Source: Dipteris shenzhenensis
Lineage: Eukaryota > Polypodiophyta > Polypodiopsida > Gleicheniales
NCBI GenBank assembly: GCA_047967505.1
Contig: CM106538.1
DNA: 64,000 nt
Reading direction: 5' to 3' (one strand)
In this document: one piece after another, positions 49,265-59,122 of the stretch
How the letters are laid out: the number at the start of each line of letters is the position of its first letter
Numbering within the stretch: position 1 is the first letter of the stretch
Notes under the pieces: model-generated
Told to the model about the DNA's origin: nothing
The model's input: only the letters and a program-made list of their open reading frames with translations
The model's database searches: none
Position numbers and translations under genes: made by a program

Positions 49265-50440
49265 CGATAACTCCTAGCCATGTTTCTATATTTTGTGTTT
49301 GAGTTTCAAGTTTAGTGAATTCCGTATATGGAATTCCATAGTCACCATAATTTATATCCTCCATTTCTACATTATCCTATTGATTTTCTTACCCTTTCCT
49401 CGGCCTCCCTGATCATATTATCCCTTTTTGGAGTTGTCATTTTAAAGACGTATATTTTTCCAGAAACTATAAAGCAAAGCGCTTTATGTCAGAGAGAAAA
49501 ATGTAATGCCCACTTCCTTGGTATTTGTTCAAGGTATTGGATTTGTCTTGGAAGTCGACGTGTCCTCTCATGCTTTTGATATTTGGACTCTCATCCCGAT
49601 CCGGTTCTTCGTTATACTCTTTGCTTTGAACTTTCCGTCCCGTTCTTTGATCTTCTTCTTTGAGTTTGGAAAGGCTAAGGAGATTGGAACAAAGAAGAGG
49701 GTGAACAGACTTTGAAAAGAGAAGGGGGGGTTTGGGACTTTAGAGAGGGGTATAAAAGCTTTGATTAGGTAGCTTTTTCCAAAGGTTTCTTAACCTTTGG
49801 ATGATGTGGCTCTGTGCTTTTTGAGATAGATGACGAAATGGTAAATCGGCAAAACGACGTGCAGCTTTCCCTTCACTTTTCTATAACTCTCTATACTTAT
49901 GCTTTTGTTTTGGAAGGTCTACTACTTCTTGTGCTAGAAATTGGCAGCAAATCTATTGCAATGGACATTCAGCTATAGACTTCGCAGATCATCCGTGTCT
50001 TCCAATTCGTTATTCCATAAGTCATGTAAGATAGCCGATTCTTTTGCATATCGCGGTATAGGACTCCGCGTCAACTCCAACTTCGTTGCTCTAGATCTGC
50101 AACAGCTAAGCTGATGGGCGATAGGACTGTGGGCTATAGCTTTCACAAGAAAAACAACATGCTTCCACTGTGCATGCCTCTGAAGTTCTAAGAATCTAAC
50201 TCCTGAGATACTAAAGTCTTAATAGGTTGCAGCACAGTAGCTAAGAGCCAAGACTAACACAAGAACTCCCGTGGCAGTTCCTTCACAGCAATGCCACCAA
50301 CCTTCACACAAGTTATTCCTCGACCCTGGTACTATGATCTCCCTGCTTTCACCTTTGCAAATGAGCTCTATAGCTTTCGCCACCCTCCCACTGTGTTCCA
50401 TAAATTCACAATTGTTGGCTTTGATACCAATGTAACAGTT

Positions 50441-50456
50441 CCTGGCTCTGATACCA
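50441..50456 (-). other. tRNA-Met primer-binding site of the gypsy element
   Basis: Minus-strand TGGTATCAGAGCCAGG, one base from the end of the 5' LTR. A partly degenerate second copy (ggctttgataccaatgtaac, 50417-50436) lies 20 bp further in. Confidence 0.9.
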
Positions 50457-50457
50457 A

Positions 50458-50756
50458 TGTAACAATTCCTGAACAAGAGCGCTCTTTACTGCTCATTCCA
50501 CCTAGCCATGATTCCCTTAGAGCTCCCTTAGTTTTCTTCCTTTATGGAGCCTAGAAATCTCCCCTGAACCTAGTGCATGACATGTGGACCCCCTTTTATG
50601 CCAAGTGTCCTTTCAAAGGACCTTAATCTTTTGACCCCTCTTGGCATCCTTCTATAATGCTAGGCATTAATCTCGCATGTCCACCATTGCACTGTCAAGC
50701 CCTCTGGCTTCCCACTTCACCATATCCACACTCCCGGGATTATGGCTGACGTAACA
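50458..50756 (-). repeat. 5' LTR of the gypsy element
   Basis: 299 bp, plus-strand ends TGTAACAATT and GACGTAACA. It directly adjoins TGGAG outside and the primer site inside. Confidence 0.93.
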
Positions 50757-50859
50757 TGGAGCCTCACCCAAATGAACAGGTAAATTAATGAGGATATCAA
50801 TACTAAATTTTTTGTAAATGGCACATTTCATTAGAAGGTAGAGTATGGGTGAATCATAT

Positions 50860-50933
50860 TCTATGCGAACACTTGCAAACCCATAATTGTTGCCTTGATA
50901 GGGCGGTGCTCTAACCGATTGAACTATAATCCC
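50860..50933 (-). pseudogene. tRNA-Asp(GUC) remnant, chloroplast-like
   Basis: The first ~42 bases on the minus strand, from GGGATTATAGTTCAATCGG onward to CACCGCCCTATCAAGGC, follow organellar trnD-GUC closely: acceptor stem 5' strand, D arm and anticodon arm with GTC changed to ATC. The 3' half (T arm and acceptor 3' strand) is badly decayed and would not fold. It could be a nuclear copy of plastid DNA or a tRNA-derived SINE head. Confidence 0.6.
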
Positions 50934-52189
50934 AAGAAACTAAAGTCTATGTACTGGGTCCCAAGCAATTAGAGTCTATGTATTGGGTGCTTAGGAGTCA
51001 ATGCTCTCTTGTCCCATCCATGATGAATTCGACAAACCGTTTCTACTCAAATCTCGTTTTGTTTGTACATGTAGAACAAGTAGTTCTTTCCCCACTTGAC
51101 ACCCCACCCTGATTCATCGGCTAATTCAAGTCCCATTCAATCTTGTGGTTATCCTTATCATCATTAACCAGCGGGATTTGGCGACCGAAGCCTGGAGAAT
51201 CTGTTAGTTCCAACTAGCCATGGATTTTGACGATTGATGGATCTTTTATCGAATCTCTCATTCAAGTCTCATGCATTTGACTACCAAAGAATCAATTTAT
51301 TTCAAGTAAGATAGAGACACATCGCTTGGATGAGAAATGATGGGGAGTAGCTCCATACAACTTGAAATTTCTAACGAGTCGCACTATATGTCAATGAGAT
51401 GTCAATCCGAACCACATCCTCTTCCTTAGGTAGACAAAAGGGAACCTTCAAAACACCAATTGGCATACAGAAACTAGTAGTAATTCGTAGTTGTCTCTCA
51501 AACGAAAGCATAACACCCAATGGAAATGAAGGCTTGTGTTGTATTATAAGATTTCTGGTTGGAATTAATTTGCATCTCTTGAGGTAGATTGAGGTGGAAT
51601 CCTTGGTACATAGCCAAGGGATTCGAGATCTAATTGGTGGTGGAATATTTCTCATGACATAGATGGGACCAATCTCTACATTGTTGCATAAAAGATGTAA
51701 TTGCTAAAATATATATGTCTTTCCCTATGCGAGGAGGGGGGGTTTTGGATTCTGCACACCAATACATCTGTCCACCTATACACCCATGTATTTACACATA
51801 TTATTCAAAGTGGGATCTCCATTTAGGATTGTAGAGAGCCTCTTTCACTTCTTTATAACATAGGCTTCTGATGCAAGAAAGTCAAGAAGTGTCCATTCAT
51901 TTACAGCAAAGGGGTTTCCAACACAGGTTTACCTCGGTATTGCATTCATATTGTTGTACTCAATGATTCCGATCACTTAGTTTCTGTACATCCAATGCAT
52001 ATGGCTCCGGTCTCTAGTTGGGATGATTCAATGGCTCATATGAATTAGCATTTTTAGACCCATATAATCATGTTCTTAATCCGATGCAACGATAGGGTAT
52101 GTTCATCATCCCATTCATGACCCATATCAGGTTGGAGCATTACTGGAGATACCATAACTACCACTGCGAACACACCACCATATTCATTC
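50934..52189. other. Intron sequence, no gene seen
   Basis: A minus-strand open stretch at 51655-51371 has no recognisable domain. A short direct repeat ('agtctatgta(c/t)tgggt') occurs near 50943 and 50977. Nothing else is supported. Confidence 0.4.
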
Positions 52190-52324
52190 AGTGTGTGTTG
52201 GTGTTTGTGCATGTGTGTGTGTGTGTGCCCATGTGTGCATGCTTGGATGTCCATGCTTGGGTGTGTGTGCACACGTGCACCCACACACACACACACATGC
52301 AACATAGGACTACCCATGGTTTGT

Positions 52325-52373
<49 letters not shown>

Positions 52374-52411
52374 AGTTTACACACAGGCACAACCATGCTT
52401 ACATATGTTAG

Positions 52412-52473
<62 letters not shown>

Positions 52474-52560
52474 CCCACACACACATGCATGCATGCGTGC
52501 ATGCACATGCACACACACACACATGCACCTGCCCATACACACACACACACACACATTAGC
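52190..52560. repeat. GA, CT and CA microsatellite cluster
   Basis: TG-rich start, (GA)n at about 52327-52364 ending in a G run, (CT)n at about 52413-52471, then CA/TGCA repeats to 52556. It lies about 290 bp upstream of the exon 2 acceptor. The GA and CT runs are complementary and about 50 bp apart, so they could pair as a hairpin in the intron RNA. Confidence 0.9.
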
Positions 52561-52847
52561 ATACACTGAATTCAAAACAATATTGCAAATGTTGGGGGTA
52601 GAACTTGCAAATATCACTATCATGAACATAATCATGCTTGCAATTGTCACTATCATGAATGTAATTATGCATATAAAAGAATGATTTTATAGATACATGC
52701 TTGTGAGAACCATTTGTACTTATTTGTGAATTGTTATCAACTCGTATATGCAAACAAAATTATGTCTTTTGGTGATTTCACTTTATTAAGAAAGAAATAA
52801 GGCATAAATGAGTCCTTACGGAAACCTTTTTTTGGTATGAAATGCAG

Positions 52848-53366
52848 GTCAATAAACCTCCAAAGCCATTACGTACGCTTGTCTACTTACGAAATGACAC
52901 ATCTCGCCGTAGAGTGCTTAATGTTAATGAGGTTTTGACCTATATAAGAAATATGTCCCTTCCGAGGTTGCAATTCCAGTACTTTGATGAAATGTTGGCA
53001 AGAGGTGAAGCAACATATGATTTGCCAACATTGGTTTCTTTGATGTCCCAAATAGATGTGTTTGTGCTTGCTCATGGTGCAAACTCTTGGACTGCATTAT
53101 TTTTACCAAATAATTCCACAGTTGTGGAAATATTTGGTCCTTGTAACTGGTCTCATTCAAATTATACTGATCTTAGTGTGATACATTCATGGATTCGCCC
53201 TACTGTACATGCTCTTGACTTGAGGTATGACCTTTCAAACCCATTTGGAAAAGCCGTAGCCAACCCAAGTAGAGGTAATACTACACAATGTAAAGATGCC
53301 ATGTGGCAAGTGCCAGACTACACTATTGATGCTTTAAAGCTTGGAAAGATTCTTCAATCATTATGA
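52848..53366 (+). CDS. GT61-family (DUF563) glycosyltransferase, exon 2
   Basis: Codes for residues 361-532 and the TGA stop, beginning VNKPPKPLRTLVYLRND. It carries the family's signature C-terminal block: SQIDVFVLAHGANSWTALFL at residues 427-446 followed by PNNSTVVEI, the counterpart of HGAGLTN-FLP-VVEI in GT61 enzymes and part of the nucleotide-sugar site. The Gly-Leu-Thr usual after HGA is Asn-Ser-Trp here. The protein ends ...LGKILQSL. The frame is clean and joins exon 1 in phase 0. An in-frame ATG six bases before the exon is intronic. Length fits the family. Confidence 0.88.
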   Translation, partial: VNKPPKPLRTLVYLRNDTSRRRVLNVNEVLTYIRNMSLPRLQFQYFDEMLARGEATYDLPTLVSLMSQIDVFVLAHGANSWTALFLPNNSTVVEIFGPCNWSHSNYTDLSVIHSWIRPTVHALDLRYDLSNPFGKAVANPSRGNTTQCKDAMWQVPDYTIDALKLGKILQSL

Positions 53367-54187
53367 ATTCTTTAAATAGATCCATTATTTGTGATATTAT
53401 CCAAACATTTTCTAGCTCTAATTTGTGAAAAAAAGTTAGAAGTTAATTAGGGAATCACAACCCTATTCAAGGAAACATTTTTATATCTTATTCAAGGCAA
53501 CATTTCTTATATCTTATAGTTTATGAATATTGGAAGACTTGTTGTCCTCTTTTGTTTAGGTTAAACTTGATATCACATGATTTTCTTTTAATGCATAAAA
53601 TGTTGTAAATTTTGTATGTGATAATGTTGTGATGTAAGTTCATCCATAGGCAAAGATGATAGAATCTAGTCATACAAACAACAATTTGGACACACAAACA
53701 AGCATGCATACCCACACACACACACACACACACACACATGCATGCACACACATGCTCCACATACATGCATTAGGGGAGAAATGGGGTCTCAAAAGGGCCT
53801 CCAATTAGTATACCAATGAGAGTGCTAGAAGGTGTGGGGCAATGGTATGTTGAGGTGGAGGGTGGGCAGGCCTATAGAGAGCCCCTATTGGTTTCTCCCC
53901 TTACACTAGGGACCACCCAAAATGTCCCCCCTCTTAACCCATGTTTGACCGTCCTACCAGGCGCACCTCCCCCACATGAGCCCAAATCTGCCTTCAATGA
54001 GATGGTAAGACCCTTGTGGTAGATTTTTCTTCTCCCCTCCCTCTTTCTAGGGCCTCTGCCCCCACTATTTTGGTCCAGCCTACCATTCCCTCCATTTTTG
54101 AATTGTGAGACTGCCCTCCCTTGCATTTCCCCTCTTCCCCCTCTTTCTCTGCTCCCTCCTACTCTGGCTTGCTTGTTGCAGCTCCTC

Positions 54188-54230
<43 letters not shown>

Positions 54231-54475
54231 GTGTACCTCCCCCCTGCCCCCCCCTCTCTCTCTCTCCCTCTCCCCTCTCTCTCCTGTGCCTCTATTGGTG
54301 CTGATCTATCCTTCTCCATCTCCCTCTTTTGTGCCTCTGTTGGAGCTACTCTGTCCCTCTACTGTGCCTTTGTTGGTGCTACTCTGCCCCTCTCCTTCTC
54401 CCTCATTTGTGCCTCTATTAGAGCTGCATTGCCTTGTGTAGGAGTCCCATTCTTGCTGTTACAACCTCTGCAAGC
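53367..54475. other. 3' flank and C/T-rich sequence, no gene seen
   Basis: Contains a 26-bp imperfect tandem repeat ('attcaaggmaacattt', 53455-53515), a (CA)n run at about 53713-53738 and a long CT/CCT-rich stretch at 54100-54430 that opens spurious frames on both strands. Confidence 0.5.
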
Positions 54476-55752
54476 ATGGTGAGGAGCAAGGCTACAAGAC
54501 CATGCAATGTTGTGACCTATTGTGTCTTCCACAACACCAGAAATGCATTGGATGAGTGGATCCCTTGCACCTACAGCTTAAATGACTGGATATTGATGAA
54601 AGGATTGGCAAGAGGTCCACATAAGCTTCCCAAGAACAAGAGAGGTGATATCTTGCATGACTGGAAGGGGCACATCTTGAAGTTCAAGTTTGGGAAGAAA
54701 GGATGGCTCACAAAAGTGCAACATGTCTACATGGGAAAAGATATGTGGCTTCCTCCATCATTCAATCAATCTAGGATACCATTACACTGTGAGCCTTTCT
54801 ATCTATGTACCTTTTTCACCTGTAAGGGTAATGAGTCCATTTGGAAATTTTGTGTTTGGTTTCTAAGAGCTCTTATTCATGGCAGATGTTTTCCCTTCGA
54901 ACTTCAAGGAGTGGGAACTAGTTGAATCATTCATAGGCAAGTTCACTGCGATTGATGAGGATTCAGGTAAGCAAATGCATGCAAGGGAGTGGCCTCCTTG
55001 CAAATGAAGAATGTGTATTGGTATAATGCAATATATATCACTCCAACGACATCATCAAGCTATGGCTATCTACAAACCATTGCACCACCACAACTTCAAG
55101 ACATGGATTGCAGCAATGTGGACTTGAGGACATTGCAATCGTACAAGGACAAGATTGCAAAGGATGTGGGCATGGCCATGAAGTTTACATTTGGATCCAA
55201 ATGGGCAAGGTTATCTTGGTTTATGCCTCTGCACATTTTTTCTTCTTTGTTTCAAAATATATATATGCATAGAACAAAAACTATTCCTACAAGCGTGTAG
55301 ATGAAAATGCTCTTGAAGATTTTCTTGGGATGAATTGGGGAACCAAGTCAGGCGACCAAAAGGGTGATGTGTTTCAATGTCACACATGTAAATACAATGT
55401 GGTTATTTGATACCATTTGTCATGCTAAAAGTTGTATTTAGCTTTCCAGGACAGGTGCTAGAAGAAAACAAATGACCGGTGGCTTCCCCTACACTTTAAT
55501 GATGAAGACAATACGGGGGTAAGTTTGTATATTGATGTTGAAGAGGGAGATGTCAAGAATGTGAATGTCACATCGCAATGGAATCTAAGGGATGTGCGAG
55601 AACACCTATTGGTCATGTATGATGGCATGTCAGAGTCCTTCTACTTTACCTTAAATGGTGGTAAGATTAGCTATCATGTGGAGAACTGCATGCATAGTGC
55701 CAATTTCATTCCTCCTGCAACTTTGAAGATTGTTAACAATGTGTTTGACTAG
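54476..55752 (+). pseudogene. Unidentified multi-exon gene remnant (gene X)
   Basis: ATG 54476 (MVRSKATRPCNVV), exon 1 to 54821, intron 54822-54885 (GT-AG), exon 2 54886-54966, both phase 1. Reading across gives CTFFT-YVFPSNFKEWELVE. Further plausible exons are around 55100-55207 (DCSNVDLRTLQSYKDKIAKD), 55300-55390 (a FQCHTCKYN motif, perhaps zinc-binding) and 55456-55752, which ends in a ubiquitin-like-looking stretch (ESFYFTLNGGKISYHVE) and a stop. A TAG lies in the last exon where CAG would code Gln. No family was recognised. Coding conservation is inferred from clean splice joins. Confidence 0.4.
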
Positions 55753-55931
55753 TGCAACATTAATTTTTTGTCAAATCCTAGTTCTTGTTTCAAAAGATGA
55801 TGGACAATTAAATTAAAATGTTATTTCTTTTTATGTTTTCTCCTTTTAGTTCATGGTAAATGTTTTTCAAAAAATTTGGGGATTTTATGATTAGTTTTAA
55901 TTTTTAGGGTTTTGATATATATAAACAGGTT

Positions 55932-56051
55932 AGAGCCATTTTTACATCACATTCTCACTTTCACTTTTAGAGAGCCATAAAAACTCCCACCAGAGCCATT
56001 TTTACATCACATTCTCACTTTCACTTTTAGAGAGCCATAAAAACTCCCACC
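55932..56051. repeat. 60-bp perfect tandem duplication
   Basis: 'agagccatttttacatcaca' begins at 55932 and 55992. The two 60-bp units are identical. They lie 37-156 bp upstream of the ATG of the next gene remnant, in its presumed 5' UTR or promoter. Confidence 0.93.
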
Positions 56052-56087
56052 CTCAAAAGTTACTCACCCCATAAGTCTCTATTTGCC

Positions 56088-57510
56088 ATGGATTCAATTA
56101 GAGATGCGTTCCGTGATTTCATCTCGCGAACTGCATTTGCAGGTCACGAGGAAGAGCTATTTTTAGTGTTTGATAGGACTTTAGATGTCCTAGGCACATA
56201 TATGTGAGCCAAGGATGACTTCACATGTCTCACCCTCTACATGCAAGAGAATCTCCTAAATTTTGCTTATACACTTGAAGACTCTTTAAAGAGATGGGTT
56301 TCGATAGATTACATCAAGTGTCTATTCCTAGAGGAAGGGCTTAGGACAAGACATCCTAGAAGCAGGGATCACGGGAAATACATGCACTAAATTCCTTTCA
56401 TGGGATTTGACATTCATCTTTCTTCTCTAAGATGGAAATTTAGAGGAAGAAGCCTCATCATCTAGCACCCCCTCTAGTAGAACTGTTGATATCCTCGTCC
56501 CTAGAGACTCTGACATGTACACGAAAGAGAGTCTTGACCATGCAAGATAGGAGATGGAAGCAGCTCAAGCATTGAGCCTACTTTAAGAGACCCCAGTAGA
56601 GCAAGAATTTGCATCGAAGACCATTGACCCAGAAGCAGACTTATGGTCCTTGTTCCCCTCATCATTGATGGAGAAGAGTACATATTTCTCCATGACATAG
56701 AGGTTCTTTTTGGACTATGAGAGGATGAGGCACTCGGAGTCCTATCTACGTTCGATGTTGACACAAGTGTCAAAGATCCCGTGGTCTTAGGTTCCAAAGA
56801 CCAAACAATAAAAGAGTTTCTCTTGATAATGCTGGTTTCAATGAGGGATGCAGACGTCCATATATGATGCACAACCCTTTTATGCAAAAGCTTCCACCTC
56901 CAAGACAAGTCAGGAGGAAGCTTCCACCTCCCAAATGGAACATCATACAGCACCTCATTCCATCAACATTGCAAATGAGGAAGGGATAGAAGCTGACGAC
57001 GCTGTAGTGGTAAGTTTGGACAATATTTTTTATTTTGATGTTCTTTCACTATAATTTGTTTTGTTAGTCTTCTAATGTTTTTTGAATTGTTGCAAGAGGC
57101 ATTTGAGGTTGATAATTATCATCTCGATGGCAGCGCATTCGGGTGAGGTCATTCTTTGTCCCATTACCTCGGCGAAGTCGTAGAGCAGCTCGTGGTTTTC
57201 CACAATAAGTTTTCTCCTCGAGGGCCTGCGGAGCTGCTGAAGTGCAAGGCATTGTCGCACACCATCGGCTACTCCAACATTACTCAGAATGCCAACAAAG
57301 TGATTTTGGTACACCGCCTAGCTGCTATCAATGCTTTTGGATCGAACATTCACGGCAGGGCAATGACAGCAATAGCTATGTCTTTGGCAACATGAGAGGA
57401 GGATGTTAGTTCTATTGCTGCTAGGTCTATATCTTGGAGTCCACTAGGGGATTCAAAGACCCCTATTCTCAATGTACTCAAACTAGCCAAGAAGAAAGAT
57501 AGCCTGTGAG
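56088..57510 (+). pseudogene. Unidentified gene remnant (gene Y)
   Basis: ATG 56088 opens MDSIRDAFRDFISRTAFAGH and continues to a TAA near 56390, with one in-frame TGA (CGA-type) after LGTYM. A later frame (56440-56650) reads DSDMYTKESLDHAR-stop-EMEAAQALSLL-stop-ETPVEQEF, where both stops are one C-to-T step from Gln codons. An exon ending at 57009 (EEGIEADDAVV, followed by gtaag) and a frame at 57156-57395 (GPAELLKCKALSHTIGY) may belong to it. No domain was recognised. Confidence 0.35.
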
Positions 57511-57720
57511 GCCTCTTGTAAATATAAATGTATATTTCAATGGATACATGACTTTAATGACTACATGTCTTTCTTATTTGTTTGAAGTCATCATTGCTCA
57601 TCATGAATTCATAATATTTATTCCATTGTATTTTTTTTAAGTCGTTGATGATATATTTTCTCAATGCATTTCTAGCCAATTTAGTATGATTTTCACCAAT
57701 TTTGGGTATCCAAAGTCCAT

Positions 57721-57954
57721 TTCTATCAAATCTTGGAGGAATTTCACCATGGCGTAGAAGGGAAAAGTGCCAGGGACATTGCACAGAGCCTAGAATGCCC
57801 TAAACCCATGACGGCACAAATTTGGGCATTTTGAACTTGCCAAAATGCCTAAATTTGCGCCGTGGCGGGTTTAGGGCATTCTGGGCTCCTCGCGACATCT
57901 CAAACACTTTTCGCTTCTGTGACACAGTGAAATTCCTAGAGGAATTTGGTAGAA
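57721..57954. repeat. Long hairpin: ~114-bp inverted arms, 7-nt loop
   Basis: Left arm 57721-57833, loop AACTTGC (57834-57840), right arm 57841-57954. The loop-proximal 42 bp are the best match ('agaatgccctaaaccc' is identical in both arms). Overall identity is about 75 percent with a single 1-nt gap, and many mismatches are transitions that would leave G-U pairs in RNA. There are no open frames. It could be a foldback MITE or a young small-RNA hairpin locus. Confidence 0.85.
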
Positions 57955-58133
57955 TTCAAAAGATACATTAAAATGAACAATAGCTTCAATCATAGACATG
58001 GAGAATTCACAACAGTGTGATAGTGTACAAAATGTAGATATATTTTATTAAAAAAGATCAACCCTTGGGCCTCAGATACAAGATTGTGCCTTCAAGGGTA
58101 GGGGGTAGTCTAAGTCACAGGCTCCCAGAGACT

Positions 58134-59122
58134 CTAGGGCTTCAAGCTTGGGTCCATCCATAGCCGCTTTGTTAGAGCCATGTCCTTGTCCATGACCGTG
58201 ATGCGCTTTGCGTGGATGACACACAAGTTGACATCCTCAAACAAAGAGGTGGTGACTTGCTTCCCGCAGCCTCCTAGAGCACCCCCATAGCTCCTGTGCT
58301 AAATTGTACATCATCCTTGTACCCTTGTGCTATCTCCCATACCACATGTTGGAAGGAAGCATGCAGGATTAGGTTATCGGTGGTCTTCTGCATTTGTCTA
58401 ATCTCCCTTAGGGCCTGCGCTCCTGGCTTTGCTCTATATGGCTTCCTGACTCTTGGTGGAGGCTATACAGATACCCGAACATGGTTCCATGGCCTCTTTC
58501 TTCCTTGAACTTCTTGCGCTGCTCTTCTCTGCACTTATTCGAATCTGAATCCCCCTCTCGTGAATGTCTTAAGCTTTGTCCTTTTTTGGGATGGGGCTTC
58601 CTCGGCGTCTGCTTTATCCTATTTATAGGCACAGGTACCATGTCCACGATGGGCTCTATCACTAGGAGGGGGAAGATCGTGCTCTTTCTTTGCAGTCTGT
58701 TGACCCCTATCTAGAAGCCTCTCAATATCAGGGAGGTTCTCAAACACATTTTGCTCAATCAAGGGAGTCCTCTCATGTGGAGCGAAAGGCTAAGGGGAAG
58801 GCTCATGCTCTTGGGACTTGGGAGAAGGCTCATGCTCTTGGTACTTGGGAGTGGGTTCATGAGACTGGGGAGTGGGCTCACGGGACTTGGGGGAGGGCTC
58901 ATGAGACTATGGAGGAGAAGGCTCACAAGAGTTGAGGGAGGGCTCACGAGAGTTTCGGGAGGGCTCATGAGAGTTTGGGAACGGCTCACGAGAGTTGGTA
59001 GAGGGCTCATGAGAGTTTGATGAGGTGCCACTGGACCCAAATAGGTTTGTGTGCGTAGATGCCATAGAGGTGGTGGAGCTAGAGGAGGAAGGGTGGAGGC
59101 AGCGTCTTGTGGGTCTAGACAT
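58134..59122 (-). pseudogene. Divergent histone H3-like gene (CENH3-like?) pseudogene
   Basis: ATG 59120-59122 (MSRPTRR). One frame runs from there to the histone fold with six in-frame stops before it. The N-terminal tail has repeated S-H-E-P-S / S-R-E-P-S motifs (about 59010-58790), then basic sequence (KADAEEAPSQKRTKLK). The fold reads KPYRAKPGAQALREIRQMQK, TTDNLILHASFQHVVWEIAQ and [15 protein letters not shown], then TAG, EAA. After a frameshift it ends [30 protein letters not shown]. These match H3 alpha-N, helix 1, loop 1, helix 2 and helix 3 in order. The ASF before helix 1 and the long variable tail recall CENH3, but loop 1 has canonical H3 length. Confidence 0.75.
58790..59010 (-). 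repeat. Ser/Pro/Glu-coding tail repeat of the H3-like gene
   Basis: About ten imperfect units of roughly 21-24 bp built on 'aactctcatgagccctccc'. They code alternately for NSHEPS and NSREPS, then KSQEHEPSP. Two TAG stops fall within it. The repeat is coding-period (multiples of 3), as expected of a once-translated tail. Confidence 0.75.

Larger units (their letters stand above)
44462..50756 (-). mobile_element. Complete Ty3-gypsy chromovirus-type retrotransposon, minus strand
   Basis: 6,295 bp with LTRs at 44462-44765 (3') and 50458-50756 (5'), about 94 percent alike by eye. TGGAG flanks both outer ends (44457-44461 and 50757-50761), a perfect 5-bp target duplication. A tRNA-Met primer site (50441-50456) and a polypurine tract (44766-44778) sit in the right places. 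The order is gag, protease, RT, RNase H, integrase, chromodomain. The chromodomain and short LTRs point to a chromovirus, perhaps Reina-like. Stops and frameshifts break the coding region. It inserted into the right arm after the inverted duplication, since the left arm has the unfilled site. Confidence 0.95.
39628..50774. repeat. Right arm of the inverted duplication
   Basis: Reverse complement of the left arm at 1-8207. Homology covers the 5' flank and exon 1 of the GT61 gene (39628-41180) and then intron sequence (about 41480-44456). It resumes after the gypsy insertion with 'cctcacccaaatg' at 50762-50774, which pairs with left-arm positions 1-13. About 300 bp of intron (41181-41480), carrying a tRNA-like block, are not matched in the left arm. 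The outer end is unknown because the left arm leaves the window. Confidence 0.9.
41193..52847 (+). other. 11,655-bp intron of the GT61 gene
   Basis: GT donor at 41193 (CAG|gtacct) and AG acceptor at 52846-52847 (aatgcag|GTC). Joining the exons in phase 0 gives ...PVDPQ-VNKPPKPLRTLVYL..., which reads on without a break into the conserved C-terminal GT61 half. The intron holds a tRNA-like block (41391-41444), the inverted-duplication sequence, CA-rich repeats, a full gypsy element on the opposite strand (54 percent of the intron), a tRNA-Asp remnant and GA/CT microsatellites. Without the gypsy element it would be about 5.4 kb. Confidence 0.85.

Noticed and set aside
52099-52684. 156-codon plus-strand frame across the intron repeats
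   Set aside because: Composed almost wholly of GA, CT and CA repeat translation; lies in the GT61 intron.
52842-52847. ATG-CAG immediately before exon 2 as a possible independent start
   Set aside because: It is the end of the intron (AG acceptor at 52846-52847). The exon 1 join in phase 0 explains the frame better.
58134-59122. Calling the H3-like remnant a definite CENH3
   Set aside because: Loop 1 has the canonical H3 length and helix 2 keeps H3-type residues. Only the tail and a few positions suggest CENH3, so it is described as H3-like.
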